A DNA stretch of 6,858 bases from CAZTHC01 sp964613425. Lineage in GTDB: Bacteria; Bacillota; Clostridia; TANB77; CAG-508. The stretch covers positions 1-6,858 of the forward strand of contig CAZTHC010000058.1 in the NCBI GenBank assembly GCA_964613425.1. Direction: 5' to 3'. The position numbers and the translations under genes are program-made. Below the pieces are notes generated by a model. It did not search any database, had not been told where the DNA came from, and saw only the letters and a program-made list of their open reading frames with translations. Shown here one piece after another: positions 1 through 6,109 of this stretch. Within the stretch, counting starts at the first letter, position 1. Every line of letters begins with the position of its first letter.

Positions 1-819
1 ATGTTTGAAACGTTCTGCAGTAAATTTTGTCCAATGGCATTTAAAATAATTCAAGATGCTTTTATTAATTTAGAAAATAATAATTTAATTACAAAAAAAA
101 TGAATGGATATATTATTAATAATATTCAGGAAATTGAATTAAATAAATTATATTCTCCCAAGTTTACTATTTCTAAAGATAATATGGAAAATAATAATTA
201 CAGAATTAAAGCAATCGAGAGTATAAATAATTCATATTTTCAAGGGATAATGTCTCCTTCATGGTATTCTGATATTGACCTTTGGTTTAAAAAATATTCT
301 TTTGATGAACAAGTTATGCTAGCATTATTTAATTATTGTTATAATAAATCAGCTCTACACAGAAATTATGTACAAACTGTTGCAGATGCTTGGTTTAAAA
401 ACAATATAAAAACGTTTACAGATTTGGAGAAATATGAACAGAAACAAGAAATCTTTTACAACATAAAAAAACAAATTTCAAAAAAATTAGGTCTTTCACG
501 CCAATTAACTCAATTTGAAGAAGCTTATATACAAAAGTGGACTGTTGATTTTTCTTATTCTTTAGAAATTATAGAAATAGCATTAAAGAAAACAACTTCA
601 AAATCTAATCCAAGTTTTGATTATTTAGATAAATTGCTTTCAGATTGGCATGATAGAAATTTAAATACCACATTAGATATTGAAAACTTCTTAAATTCAA
701 TTAAAGAAAAAAATCAAAACATTAAAAATTTAGAAAAAAAATCCGGATACAACTCATATGATCAAAGAAATTACGAAAATTTTGACTCTTTATATGCTAA
801 TAACAAAAAAAGTTCTTAA
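1..819 (+). CDS. DnaD-domain replication initiation protein, probably 5'-partial
   Basis: DnaD/DnaB-type proteins help remodel DNA at origins and restart sites and load the replicative helicase in Bacillota. Two copies of the DnaD-type (DnaB_2) helical domain are visible, at about residues 80-145 and 157-232. Each carries the Y-x7-W motif (YVQTVADAW at 123-131, YLDKLLSDW at 208-216). The tail holds YDQRNYENFDSLY (253-265), which resembles the conserved C-terminal FxQRxYDF segment of clostridial members. Residues 1-50 read like the end of a winged-helix domain (LENNNLITKKMNGYIINNI), so the ATG at base 1 is probably internal and the true start lies left of the window; this is inference. The following helicase-loader gene begins 15 bases after the stop, which fits the common DnaD-DnaC pairing. 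Family assignment is firm; the symbol dnaD is withheld because several paralogues exist. Confidence 0.85.
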   Translation: MFETFCSKFCPMAFKIIQDAFINLENNNLITKKMNGYIINNIQEIELNKLYSPKFTISKDNMENNNYRIKAIESINNSYFQGIMSPSWYSDIDLWFKKYSFDEQVMLALFNYCYNKSALHRNYVQTVADAWFKNNIKTFTDLEKYEQKQEIFYNIKKQISKKLGLSRQLTQFEEAYIQKWTVDFSYSLEIIEIALKKTTSKSNPSFDYLDKLLSDWHDRNLNTTLDIENFLNSIKEKNQNIKNLEKKSGYNSYDQRNYENFDSLYANNKKSS

Positions 820-830
820 AAGGATGTGAT
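820..830 (+). promoter_or_regulatory. Strong Shine-Dalgarno for the helicase loader
   Basis: AAGGATGTGAT matches the extended anti-SD complement AAGGAGGTGAT at all but one base. It lies 8 bases (counted from the AGGATG core) before a TTG at 835. The in-frame GTG at 826 sits inside this site, so it is unlikely to be the start codon. Confidence 0.75.
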
Positions 831-834
831 ATTT

Positions 835-1820
835 TTGGAAAATTCTATTTTAAAAACGCTTTTATCTGAATATGATTACAAACGTGAATTTGCTGAAAAA
901 GATTTATTAAAGAGGAAAGATATTTTATATGCAAAAAACCCACGATTACTTGAAATAGAAAAATCACTTAATAATTATTCTATTTCTACTGTAAAAAAAA
1001 TGCTAATAACTAATGATTCGAATCTTTTATTGGAATTACAAGAAAAATATGTATCCTTAAAATCTGAGAGAAACAATATATTAAAGTCTTTAAATTTGGA
1101 TGAGAATTTTTTAAAGCCTCATTACGAATGTACCCTTTGCAATGATACTGGATTTATAAATAATCTAAACTCAGCAAGTACAATGTGTTCTTGCTTAAAA
1201 CAAAAAATTTATAACTTAGAATATAATAAATCAAACTTGAATAGCCTTGCAAATCAGACTTTTGATAAATTTAATTTTGACTTATTTTCAAATAATGCAG
1301 ATAAGAATTTATATAATTCCGATATTTCTCCACGAGAGAATATTAAAATTATAAAGAAAATTTGTGAAGATTTTATTAATAATTTCGATTCAACTGATGA
1401 AAAAAATTTATTATTTATCGGGAATACTGGATTAGGAAAAACATTTTTATCAAGTTGTATTGCAAATGAATTATTGAGAAAAGGTAAAACTATATTGTAT
1501 CAGACAGCCCCTAATATGTTAGATTCTATTATTGACTGTAAGTTTAATAAGGAAAATAGTAATCCAAACACAATAAATAACATTCTGAGTGTCGATTTGC
1601 TAATTATAGATGATTTAGGAACCGAAAGTATTAACAGTATGAAATTTTCTGAACTTTTCAATATTATCAATACTAGACTATTAAATTCATCAAAAACAAT
1701 AATATCTNNNNNNNNNNAAAGAATTTATTTTCTACTTATGACGAAAGAATTGTCTCTCGTTTTGCTGAAAATTATAATATTTGTAGATTTTTTGGTGAAG
1801 ACATACGTTTAAAAAAATAG
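835..1820 (+). CDS. dnaC: DnaC/DnaI-type AAA+ helicase loader, interrupted by assembly gap
   Basis: This ATPase delivers the replicative helicase to DNA. From the TTG start (MENSILKTLL...) there is an N-terminal charged helical region, a zinc-ribbon-like CxxC...CxC cluster (Cys 99, 102, 118, 120), Walker A GNTGLGKT (196-203) and Walker B LLIIDD (255-260). The strand ending TIIS, which leads to sensor 1, stops at the Ns. After the gap the family's C-terminus continues in another frame: KNLFSTYDERIVSRFAENYN, then the end FFGEDIRLKK and TAG at 1818-1820. A straight translation through the 10 Ns gives a false tail ending at 1812. The expected missing block (a T-N-L-like segment of about 8 residues) suggests roughly 23 lost bases; only the length modulo 3 is firm. 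Full length would be about 330 residues, normal for clostridial members. It sits between the DnaD-domain gene and an ATP-grasp gene. Confidence 0.88.
1708..1717. other. Assembly gap of 10 Ns inside the helicase-loader gene
   Basis: The run of exactly 10 Ns is a placeholder. The reading frame before it (codons ending at 1707) and the correct frame after it (AAG at 1719) fit only if the true gap length leaves remainder 2 on division by 3, which 10 does not. The protein picks up the expected family sequence on both sides, so the join is probably right and only its length is wrong. Confidence 0.95.
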
Positions 1821-1839
1821 AAAATATAGGAGATTATAT

Positions 1840-2841
1840 ATGAGTTCTGCTAAACACTTACTTAAAATGATTAAACGCATTGATTATAGAAATATGTTTA
1901 AGATAACAAAAACTCTTAGTAAGAAAATTAGAAAGCCCTTTCTTTTTGTTCTACTAGACATCATATATTGTGGTATTGCATATCAAGCTGGATATTACGA
2001 TTATCAAGAATTTGAATTCTATAATTTAAATAGAAAACAACGAAAAACATATTTAACCCGTGGAAAAAATATTGAAATTGTAAAAAGATTTAATGATAAA
2101 TCAAGTTTTTATAAATTTGACAATAAAATCGAATTTAACAAACTTTTCAATAAATTTTTGAAACGAGACTGGTTATATTTGTCTAATAATAATATTGATG
2201 ATTTTGTAAGCTTTATAAAATCACATGATTATATTATTGTAAAACCCATTGATTCTGCTGGTGGGAAAGGTATAGAAAAATTTACTTATACTACTGATTC
2301 TGAAGCAGAGAAATTATACTCTAAACTGTTAGGGAATAACCAGTTATTAGTTGAAGAAGGCATCACTCAAGATGAAAAAATGAATGTGTTATATGATAAA
2401 TCTGTTAATACATTAAGAATATTTACTTTTTATAAAGATGGGGTTTTCCATTTTTTACAAGCAATTTTAAAAATTGGTAATGGTGGAATTGTAGATAATT
2501 TCTCTAGTGGAGGTATGTATACCTATCTTAATGACGATGGAGTTGTTTTTGTAGAAGCAATTGACCAAGAAGATAATATATATTTTGAACATCCAGTTTC
2601 TAAAACACAAATTGTTGGATTTAAAGTTCCAATGTTCAATGAAGCAATTTCTTTAGTAGAAGAATGTGCAAAAATAGTACCGGAAGTTTCTTATGTAGGA
2701 TGGGATATTGCTATTAGCAAAGATGGCCCTGTTATAGTTGAAGGAAATTGTTTTCCTGGAGTTTTTCAAGTTAAATCAAGCTTATCTAACACAAAAGAAG
2801 GCTTAATTCCAAAATATAATAAAATAATGAATATATTCTAA
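1840..2841 (+). CDS. Sugar-transfer-associated ATP-grasp protein (copy A)
   Basis: ATP-grasp enzymes join a carboxylate to an amine or similar nucleophile through an acyl phosphate; this subfamily is often found near polysaccharide or teichoic-type transfer genes, and its substrate is generally unknown. Visible motifs in order: VKPIDSAGGKG (134-144, nucleotide lysine and glycine-rich loop), VEEGITQDE (171-179), NTLRIFT (190-196), DNFSSGG (219-225) and the metal-binding end GWDIAISKDGPVIVEGN (287-303). About 130 residues precede the ATP-grasp core, without a clear signal peptide; the segment near 33-47 is hydrophobic but short. AGGAG at 1828-1832, 7 bases before the ATG, supports the start. 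It follows the helicase loader by 19 bases and converges on a paralogue (copy B). A 333-residue length is normal. Family call is firm; biochemical role is not known. Confidence 0.82.
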   Translation: MSSAKHLLKMIKRIDYRNMFKITKTLSKKIRKPFLFVLLDIIYCGIAYQAGYYDYQEFEFYNLNRKQRKTYLTRGKNIEIVKRFNDKSSFYKFDNKIEFNKLFNKFLKRDWLYLSNNNIDDFVSFIKSHDYIIVKPIDSAGGKGIEKFTYTTDSEAEKLYSKLLGNNQLLVEEGITQDEKMNVLYDKSVNTLRIFTFYKDGVFHFLQAILKIGNGGIVDNFSSGGMYTYLNDDGVVFVEAIDQEDNIYFEHPVSKTQIVGFKVPMFNEAISLVEECAKIVPEVSYVGWDIAISKDGPVIVEGNCFPGVFQVKSSLSNTKEGLIPKYNKIMNIF

Positions 2842-2859
2842 TATATTCATTATTTTATT
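2818..2859. terminator. Bidirectional hairpin terminator between convergent ATP-grasp genes
   Basis: Bases 2818-2836 and 2841-2859 are perfect reverse complements (19 bp) around the loop TCTA. The loop and the first base of the right arm contain the TAA stop of copy A. A T-rich run (2859-2877) follows on the plus strand. On the minus strand the bases after the stem are only moderately U-rich. The stem is almost all A-T. Its position between two converging stops fits a shared terminator. Confidence 0.75.
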
Positions 2860-2868
2860 TTTTATTAT

Positions 2869-3861
2869 TTATTTATTAAATTTTTTTACTTCCTTTTTTA
2901 AGTCCTCTAACATATACTTTGTACCTTTTTTCATTAAAACTTGCACTAAATCAAATCCTGGACCACTATTTCCTTCTATAATTACTGGACCATTATTACT
3001 TATTGCAACATCCCATCCGACTATATTTATATTTTTATTTACCAAAGCAGCCTTTTTCACCATTGTTTTTATTTCTTCCCAATATGGAATCTCAAATCCA
3101 TCAAATACTATATTAGTTATACTCTTTTCTGATTCGTTTAAATTTTTATCTATTCCATTTCCTATTAATTTTCCTGTTTCTAAATTAACAATTACTCCTT
3201 GTCCTCCTTGATGGAAATTATCTGCTATTGTTTTCCCGCTTCCTATTCTGGCTGCTGCAAATATTATTTTAACATTTTCTCCTACTACTGTTGTCATTAT
3301 TCTTAAAGTATTTATACTATTAGGGCTTAAAACTCCCCATTTTTCATCTTGTATAATTAACTCTTCTATAAAAAATTCGTCATTTTTTAATTTATTAAAT
3401 AATTCTTTTTTTGACTGTATTTCTTTGCTGCATACTTTTGTAACATTTGCTCCACCTAACCCTTTTGAAGGTTTCATAACAAAATATTCATGGCTATTTA
3501 CAAATTTTTCAAATCTTTCGTAACTATCCTCTGAAGATATACAATCTCTTTTTACAAATTCCTTATATTCCTTATGAAAATTAACTTTGTTTGATATAAA
3601 TTCTGAATATTTTACACTTGCTAACTTCTTATAATATTTTGCCATTTTCCCTATAGTTACATACGTTTTTCTTTCCTTAAAACTCTTTTCATAAAACTTA
3701 TAGTTCAAATAATCTTGTAACCCAGAACCTATTAAAACCGTAGACATTGCTGTATCTATAAACATTAAAATTGGAGACTTTCCGTTTATTTTAGATATTC
3801 CTTTCAATTTTTCATAAAAACCTTTATAATTTCCCCTTAATGCAAAATTAACTAATCCCAT
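2869..3861 (-). CDS. Sugar-transfer-associated ATP-grasp protein (copy B)
   Basis: This is a paralogue of the converging copy A, with the same order of motifs: VMKPSKGLGGANV (128-140), IEELIIQDEKWGVL (165-178), NTLRIMT (184-190), DNFHQGG (214-220) and GWDVAISNNGPVIIEGN (282-298). The glycine-rich loop reads GGANV instead of GGKGI, so the two copies differ near the nucleotide site. The acidic metal ligands (D284 region, E296, N298) are kept. AAGGAG, 6 bases before the ATG at 3861, supports the start. It is the last gene of the minus-strand unit murT-like, gatD-like, ATP-grasp, beginning 23 bases after the gatD-like stop. The context suggests it acts with that pair on a cell-envelope precursor or a small peptide; this is inference, and the substrate cannot be read from the sequence. 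Confidence 0.82.
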   Translation of the reverse strand: MGLVNFALRGNYKGFYEKLKGISKINGKSPILMFIDTAMSTVLIGSGLQDYLNYKFYEKSFKERKTYVTIGKMAKYYKKLASVKYSEFISNKVNFHKEYKEFVKRDCISSEDSYERFEKFVNSHEYFVMKPSKGLGGANVTKVCSKEIQSKKELFNKLKNDEFFIEELIIQDEKWGVLSPNSINTLRIMTTVVGENVKIIFAAARIGSGKTIADNFHQGGQGVIVNLETGKLIGNGIDKNLNESEKSITNIVFDGFEIPYWEEIKTMVKKAALVNKNINIVGWDVAISNNGPVIIEGNSGPGFDLVQVLMKKGTKYMLEDLKKEVKKFNK

Positions 3862-3884
3862 ATTTTTCTCCTTATAATTATATT

Positions 3885-4592
3885 TTATTTATTATTATTT
3901 CTAGCCTCTAACTCTTTTAAAACTAATTCATAACCTCTTTGTTCATCTAAGTATTCTATTTCTTTATATATAAAGTTATCATCTTTATTTTCACATATTT
4001 TTTTAACAATAAAACTTAATATTTCTGGATTTCTTACTAATATTGGTCCTATTAAATGAGTAGCATATACATTTTTATATAGAACTCCCTCTTGTTGTTC
4101 TTTTCCTAACCCCCACTCTATATTTAAAAATGTATTTTCGTTATTTCCTATCTTACTCATATTATTTATAAAACCAACTATCTTATTTTTAAATATCTCA
4201 CTTGTGCAAATTACATCTGTTATTGTTCTCTTTTCTATTGTTTCAACACTAAAATTAAATATTTCTAATCCAGAAATTTCATCTATACTTTTTCCTAATA
4301 TTTCGTAACTATTCCCAGTTAATAATATGACTTTTCCGCTTTCTATGTATTTTTCTAAATCTTCTTTGTTTATTTTTATATCTTCTAAAATTACTTTTAA
4401 ATTTTTTTCAGTACCACATCCAATATATATAAAATCATATTTATCAAAATCTTTTTCTTCTCCGATTGTCTTTCTATCTATTGTTACTTCAAACCCTTGG
4501 TCTTTTATATGTTCTGTTAATACCCTTATATTTCCATATTCTCCATATAAATTCATTATATCATAATATAAATGTAACAATTTTATCTCCAT
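3885..4592 (-). CDS. GatD-like (CobB/CobQ-type) glutamine amidotransferase, catalytic residues apparently lost
   Basis: GatD normally frees ammonia from glutamine and passes it to MurT, which amidates the D-Glu of lipid II. The N-terminus LLHLYYDIMNLYGEYGN matches the GatD HLYPDLLNLYGDRGN signature, and YIGCGTEKN, YKNVYATHLIGP and VRNPE follow in family order. The nucleophile motif, usually ICGGYQLLG, reads TGNSYEILG (92-100), with Gly at the Cys position. The His of YLHGP is Ile in HLIGP (179-183). No other Cys sits at the elbow. The protein is therefore probably not a normal glutaminase. ATG at 4592 is chosen over the in-frame GTG at 4601, because AAAGGTGG overlaps that GTG and is 5 bases before the ATG. 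Length is 235 residues, close to usual. It lies 38 bases after the murT-like gene and 23 before ATP-grasp copy B. The alternative is an active enzyme using other residues. Confidence 0.8.
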   Translation of the reverse strand: MEIKLLHLYYDIMNLYGEYGNIRVLTEHIKDQGFEVTIDRKTIGEEKDFDKYDFIYIGCGTEKNLKVILEDIKINKEDLEKYIESGKVILLTGNSYEILGKSIDEISGLEIFNFSVETIEKRTITDVICTSEIFKNKIVGFINNMSKIGNNENTFLNIEWGLGKEQQEGVLYKNVYATHLIGPILVRNPEILSFIVKKICENKDDNFIYKEIEYLDEQRGYELVLKELEARNNNK

Positions 4593-4597
4593 AAAAA

Positions 4598-4605
4598 CCA
4601 CCTTT
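4598..4605 (-). promoter_or_regulatory. Shine-Dalgarno that sets the gatD-like start
   Basis: On the minus strand AAAGGTGG is followed by five Ts and then ATG (4592-4590). The upstream in-frame GTG (4601-4599) is part of this site, so it cannot be the efficient start. Confidence 0.7.
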
Positions 4606-4630
4606 CAAGCCTACTCTAATAAATATCTTA

Positions 4631-5944
4631 TTATCTTCGATCCATAAATTTCATTCTGTCTGAAAAACATGTAACAACATATATAAAGTTTTCTTCTCCA
4701 TTTTTTACATCTTCCATCATTTTATCTAAATCTTCTTCTGCAATTATCTTCTCTTTGTTAATATTTGCATAATTCAATCTTACAGATAGGTCATGTACAT
4801 ATTTACCAGCTATAATAATTTTTTTTACGCAATTAGAATTCAACATTTCAAAGTCTATATCCCATAACCAAGAAGTTTCACTTGTAAAATATTTTCTGCT
4901 AATTGCATCGACTATTATAACAACTGTACATGGTTCATTTTGTCTTACTATATATTGTAATGATTGATTATATGAAATTGAATTTTCATGCTTTGATGTT
5001 AATAGCATTGCTCTTTTGCCACTTATTTCAAAGTTTTGTACTCTATCATTTTTTATTATATATTTATTTAATGTTTCTAATATTTTCTCTTCTCTAATTC
5101 CATCTAGACTAGCTACAGCAAAAGCAGCAAGTACATTATACGCATTGTATATACTTCTTAAACTCATTTGTATTTCATATTTTTCATTAATTTTTATCTT
5201 CCCTGAATCTAAATTAATATTTGTAATTGCATAATCTGGATTTTTCCTACTGTGCCCACAGTTTTCACATTGATATCCTCCAATATTTCCGAAATGATAA
5301 TATTCATACTTTAACATTTTTTTACAATTTGGGCAATACTTTGTATCATTATAAATTGACATTTGTTCTTTACTATCTAATTCATTTTCATTTATTCCTA
5401 TATAAGTTACTTTTTCTCTATTATAACCATATAATGAAGATAATGGATCGTCTGTATTCAATATTAAATGTATGTCATCAGAAATTGCTTCTTTAATTAT
5501 TTCATATATTAATTCTGGATGCCCGTTTCTAGTCATTTGATCTCTATATAGATTTGTTACTATTAAATATTTAGGTTTTACATATTTTGTAGTATATTTT
5601 GTATATCTTTCATCACTTTCTATTATTAAAACATCTTTTTTTACTTTTCCTGTAATAGTGCATGAATTTAAAATCATGGTTGTTACGCCTTCTATTTGAT
5701 TAGATCCCTCTCTGTTACATCCTACGTCATAACCATTATCTTTAAATACTTTATATATCATTTCTGTTGTTGAAGTTTTTCCATTACTACCAGTTATCAT
5801 TATTATATTTTCTGGTAATATTAATTTTTTTAATATATTTTTATCTAACTTTAGTGCTATTTTTCCAGGCAAACTGCTACCTTTATGCAATATTTTGCCA
5901 ATAAAATATATTACTTTACTTATACATATTACTATTACTTTCAT
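4631..5944 (-). CDS. MurT-like Mur ligase (lipid II amidation type), divergent
   Basis: MurT binds lipid II and ATP and adds ammonia supplied by GatD. In the 437-residue form the Mur-ligase features are an N-terminal hydrophobic helix, P-loop TGSNGKTSTT (51-60), ESDERYTKY (109-117), TNLYRDQM (130-137), a zinc-ribbon insert with CPNC and CENC (Cys 204, 207, 226, 229), YNAYNVLAAFA (266-276) and the MurT C-terminal (DUF1727) SWLWDIDFE (358-366). The length equals that of typical MurT. Two familiar motifs differ: KNPxGxN is replaced by KHENSISYN, and the acidic NDNxADGxD before SW by a stretch ending RKYFTSET. The start is the second Met: GGAG at 5954-5951 lies 6 bases before ATG 5944, while the first ATG (5956) overlaps that site and has no SD. 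It is first in the operon with the gatD-like gene and ATP-grasp copy B. A canonical MurT role is possible but less likely. Confidence 0.85.
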   Translation of the reverse strand: MKVIVICISKVIYFIGKILHKGSSLPGKIALKLDKNILKKLILPENIIMITGSNGKTSTTEMIYKVFKDNGYDVGCNREGSNQIEGVTTMILNSCTITGKVKKDVLIIESDERYTKYTTKYVKPKYLIVTNLYRDQMTRNGHPELIYEIIKEAISDDIHLILNTDDPLSSLYGYNREKVTYIGINENELDSKEQMSIYNDTKYCPNCKKMLKYEYYHFGNIGGYQCENCGHSRKNPDYAITNINLDSGKIKINEKYEIQMSLRSIYNAYNVLAAFAVASLDGIREEKILETLNKYIIKNDRVQNFEISGKRAMLLTSKHENSISYNQSLQYIVRQNEPCTVVIIVDAISRKYFTSETSWLWDIDFEMLNSNCVKKIIIAGKYVHDLSVRLNYANINKEKIIAEEDLDKMMEDVKNGEENFIYVVTCFSDRMKFMDRR

Positions 5945-5950
5945 TTTTAT

Positions 5951-5954
5951 CTCC
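5951..5954 (-). promoter_or_regulatory. Shine-Dalgarno GGAG that sets the murT-like start
   Basis: The minus strand reads ATGGAGATAAAAATG. GGAG is 6 bases from the second ATG. The first ATG shares its G with the site and is preceded only by A/T-rich sequence, so the protein most likely starts at 5944 (437 residues). Confidence 0.75.
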
Positions 5955-5979
5955 ATTTATATGTTTTTTGATTTCTATA

Positions 5980-6015
5980 CGAGTAATGCTCGGCCCTATT
6001 TTTCATTGATTACTC
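5980..6015 (-). promoter_or_regulatory. Hairpin with competing stems in the murT-like leader
   Basis: GAGTAAT (5981-5987) and ATTACTC (6009-6015) are perfect reverse complements around a 21-base loop holding an unusual GC-rich patch (GGGCCGAGC on the minus strand). The same GAG can instead pair locally, CGAG (5980-5983) with CTCG (5989-5992). The element lies between the predicted promoter and the murT-like RBS. It matches no riboswitch class I recognise and could be an attenuator, an operator or chance. Confidence 0.35.
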
Positions 6016-6042
6016 ACACTATTTTTATTTTGAATATTAAAT

Positions 6043-6093
6043 AGCATTATAGCAACCAAATATTTTTCTATATTATTGGTTGCTATCTATGCT
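6043..6093 (-). terminator. Dyad after gyrA: probable weak terminator or operator
   Basis: ATAGCAACCAA (6049-6059) and TTGGTTGCTAT (6076-6086) form a perfect 11-bp inverted repeat with a 16-base spacer. The stem can extend outward through AGCAT/ATGCT (6043-6047 and 6089-6093) across a small bulge. It starts 24 bases past the gyrA stop, as a terminator would, but no strong U-run follows on the minus strand. Because one arm overlaps the next operon's -10, it may instead be a protein-binding site. Confidence 0.5.
6046..6054 (-). promoter_or_regulatory. Extended -10 promoter for the murT-like operon
   Basis: TGCTATAAT on the minus strand is a perfect extended -10 (TGnTATAAT). The hexamer 17 bases upstream (AATATA) is not a recognisable -35, which extended -10 promoters can do without. 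The start would fall near 6039, giving a leader of about 95 bases. The site overlaps the left arm of the dyad at 6049-6059. Confidence 0.55.
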
Positions 6094-6109
6094 TATAAAT
6101 TTTTATCTA

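Noticed and set aside
733..741. Poly-A run in the DnaD-domain gene as a phase-variation tract
   Set aside because: A run of about 8 As is ordinary at this base composition, and the gene is a replication factor, not a surface protein.
826..1812. Helicase loader as a true frameshifted pseudogene
   Set aside because: The frame change coincides exactly with the 10-N placeholder, and both sides encode intact, conserved sequence.
4327..4566. Plus-strand open frame of 79 codons
   Set aside because: Antisense to the gatD-like gene, no SD, composition of a mirror image (many Ser, Phe, Ile), no recognisable motif.
5016..5496. Two plus-strand open frames of 72 and 89 codons
   Set aside because: Both lie opposite the well-supported murT-like gene and look like A/T-rich shadow frames; the hydrophobic runs come from complementing Lys/Glu/Asn codons.
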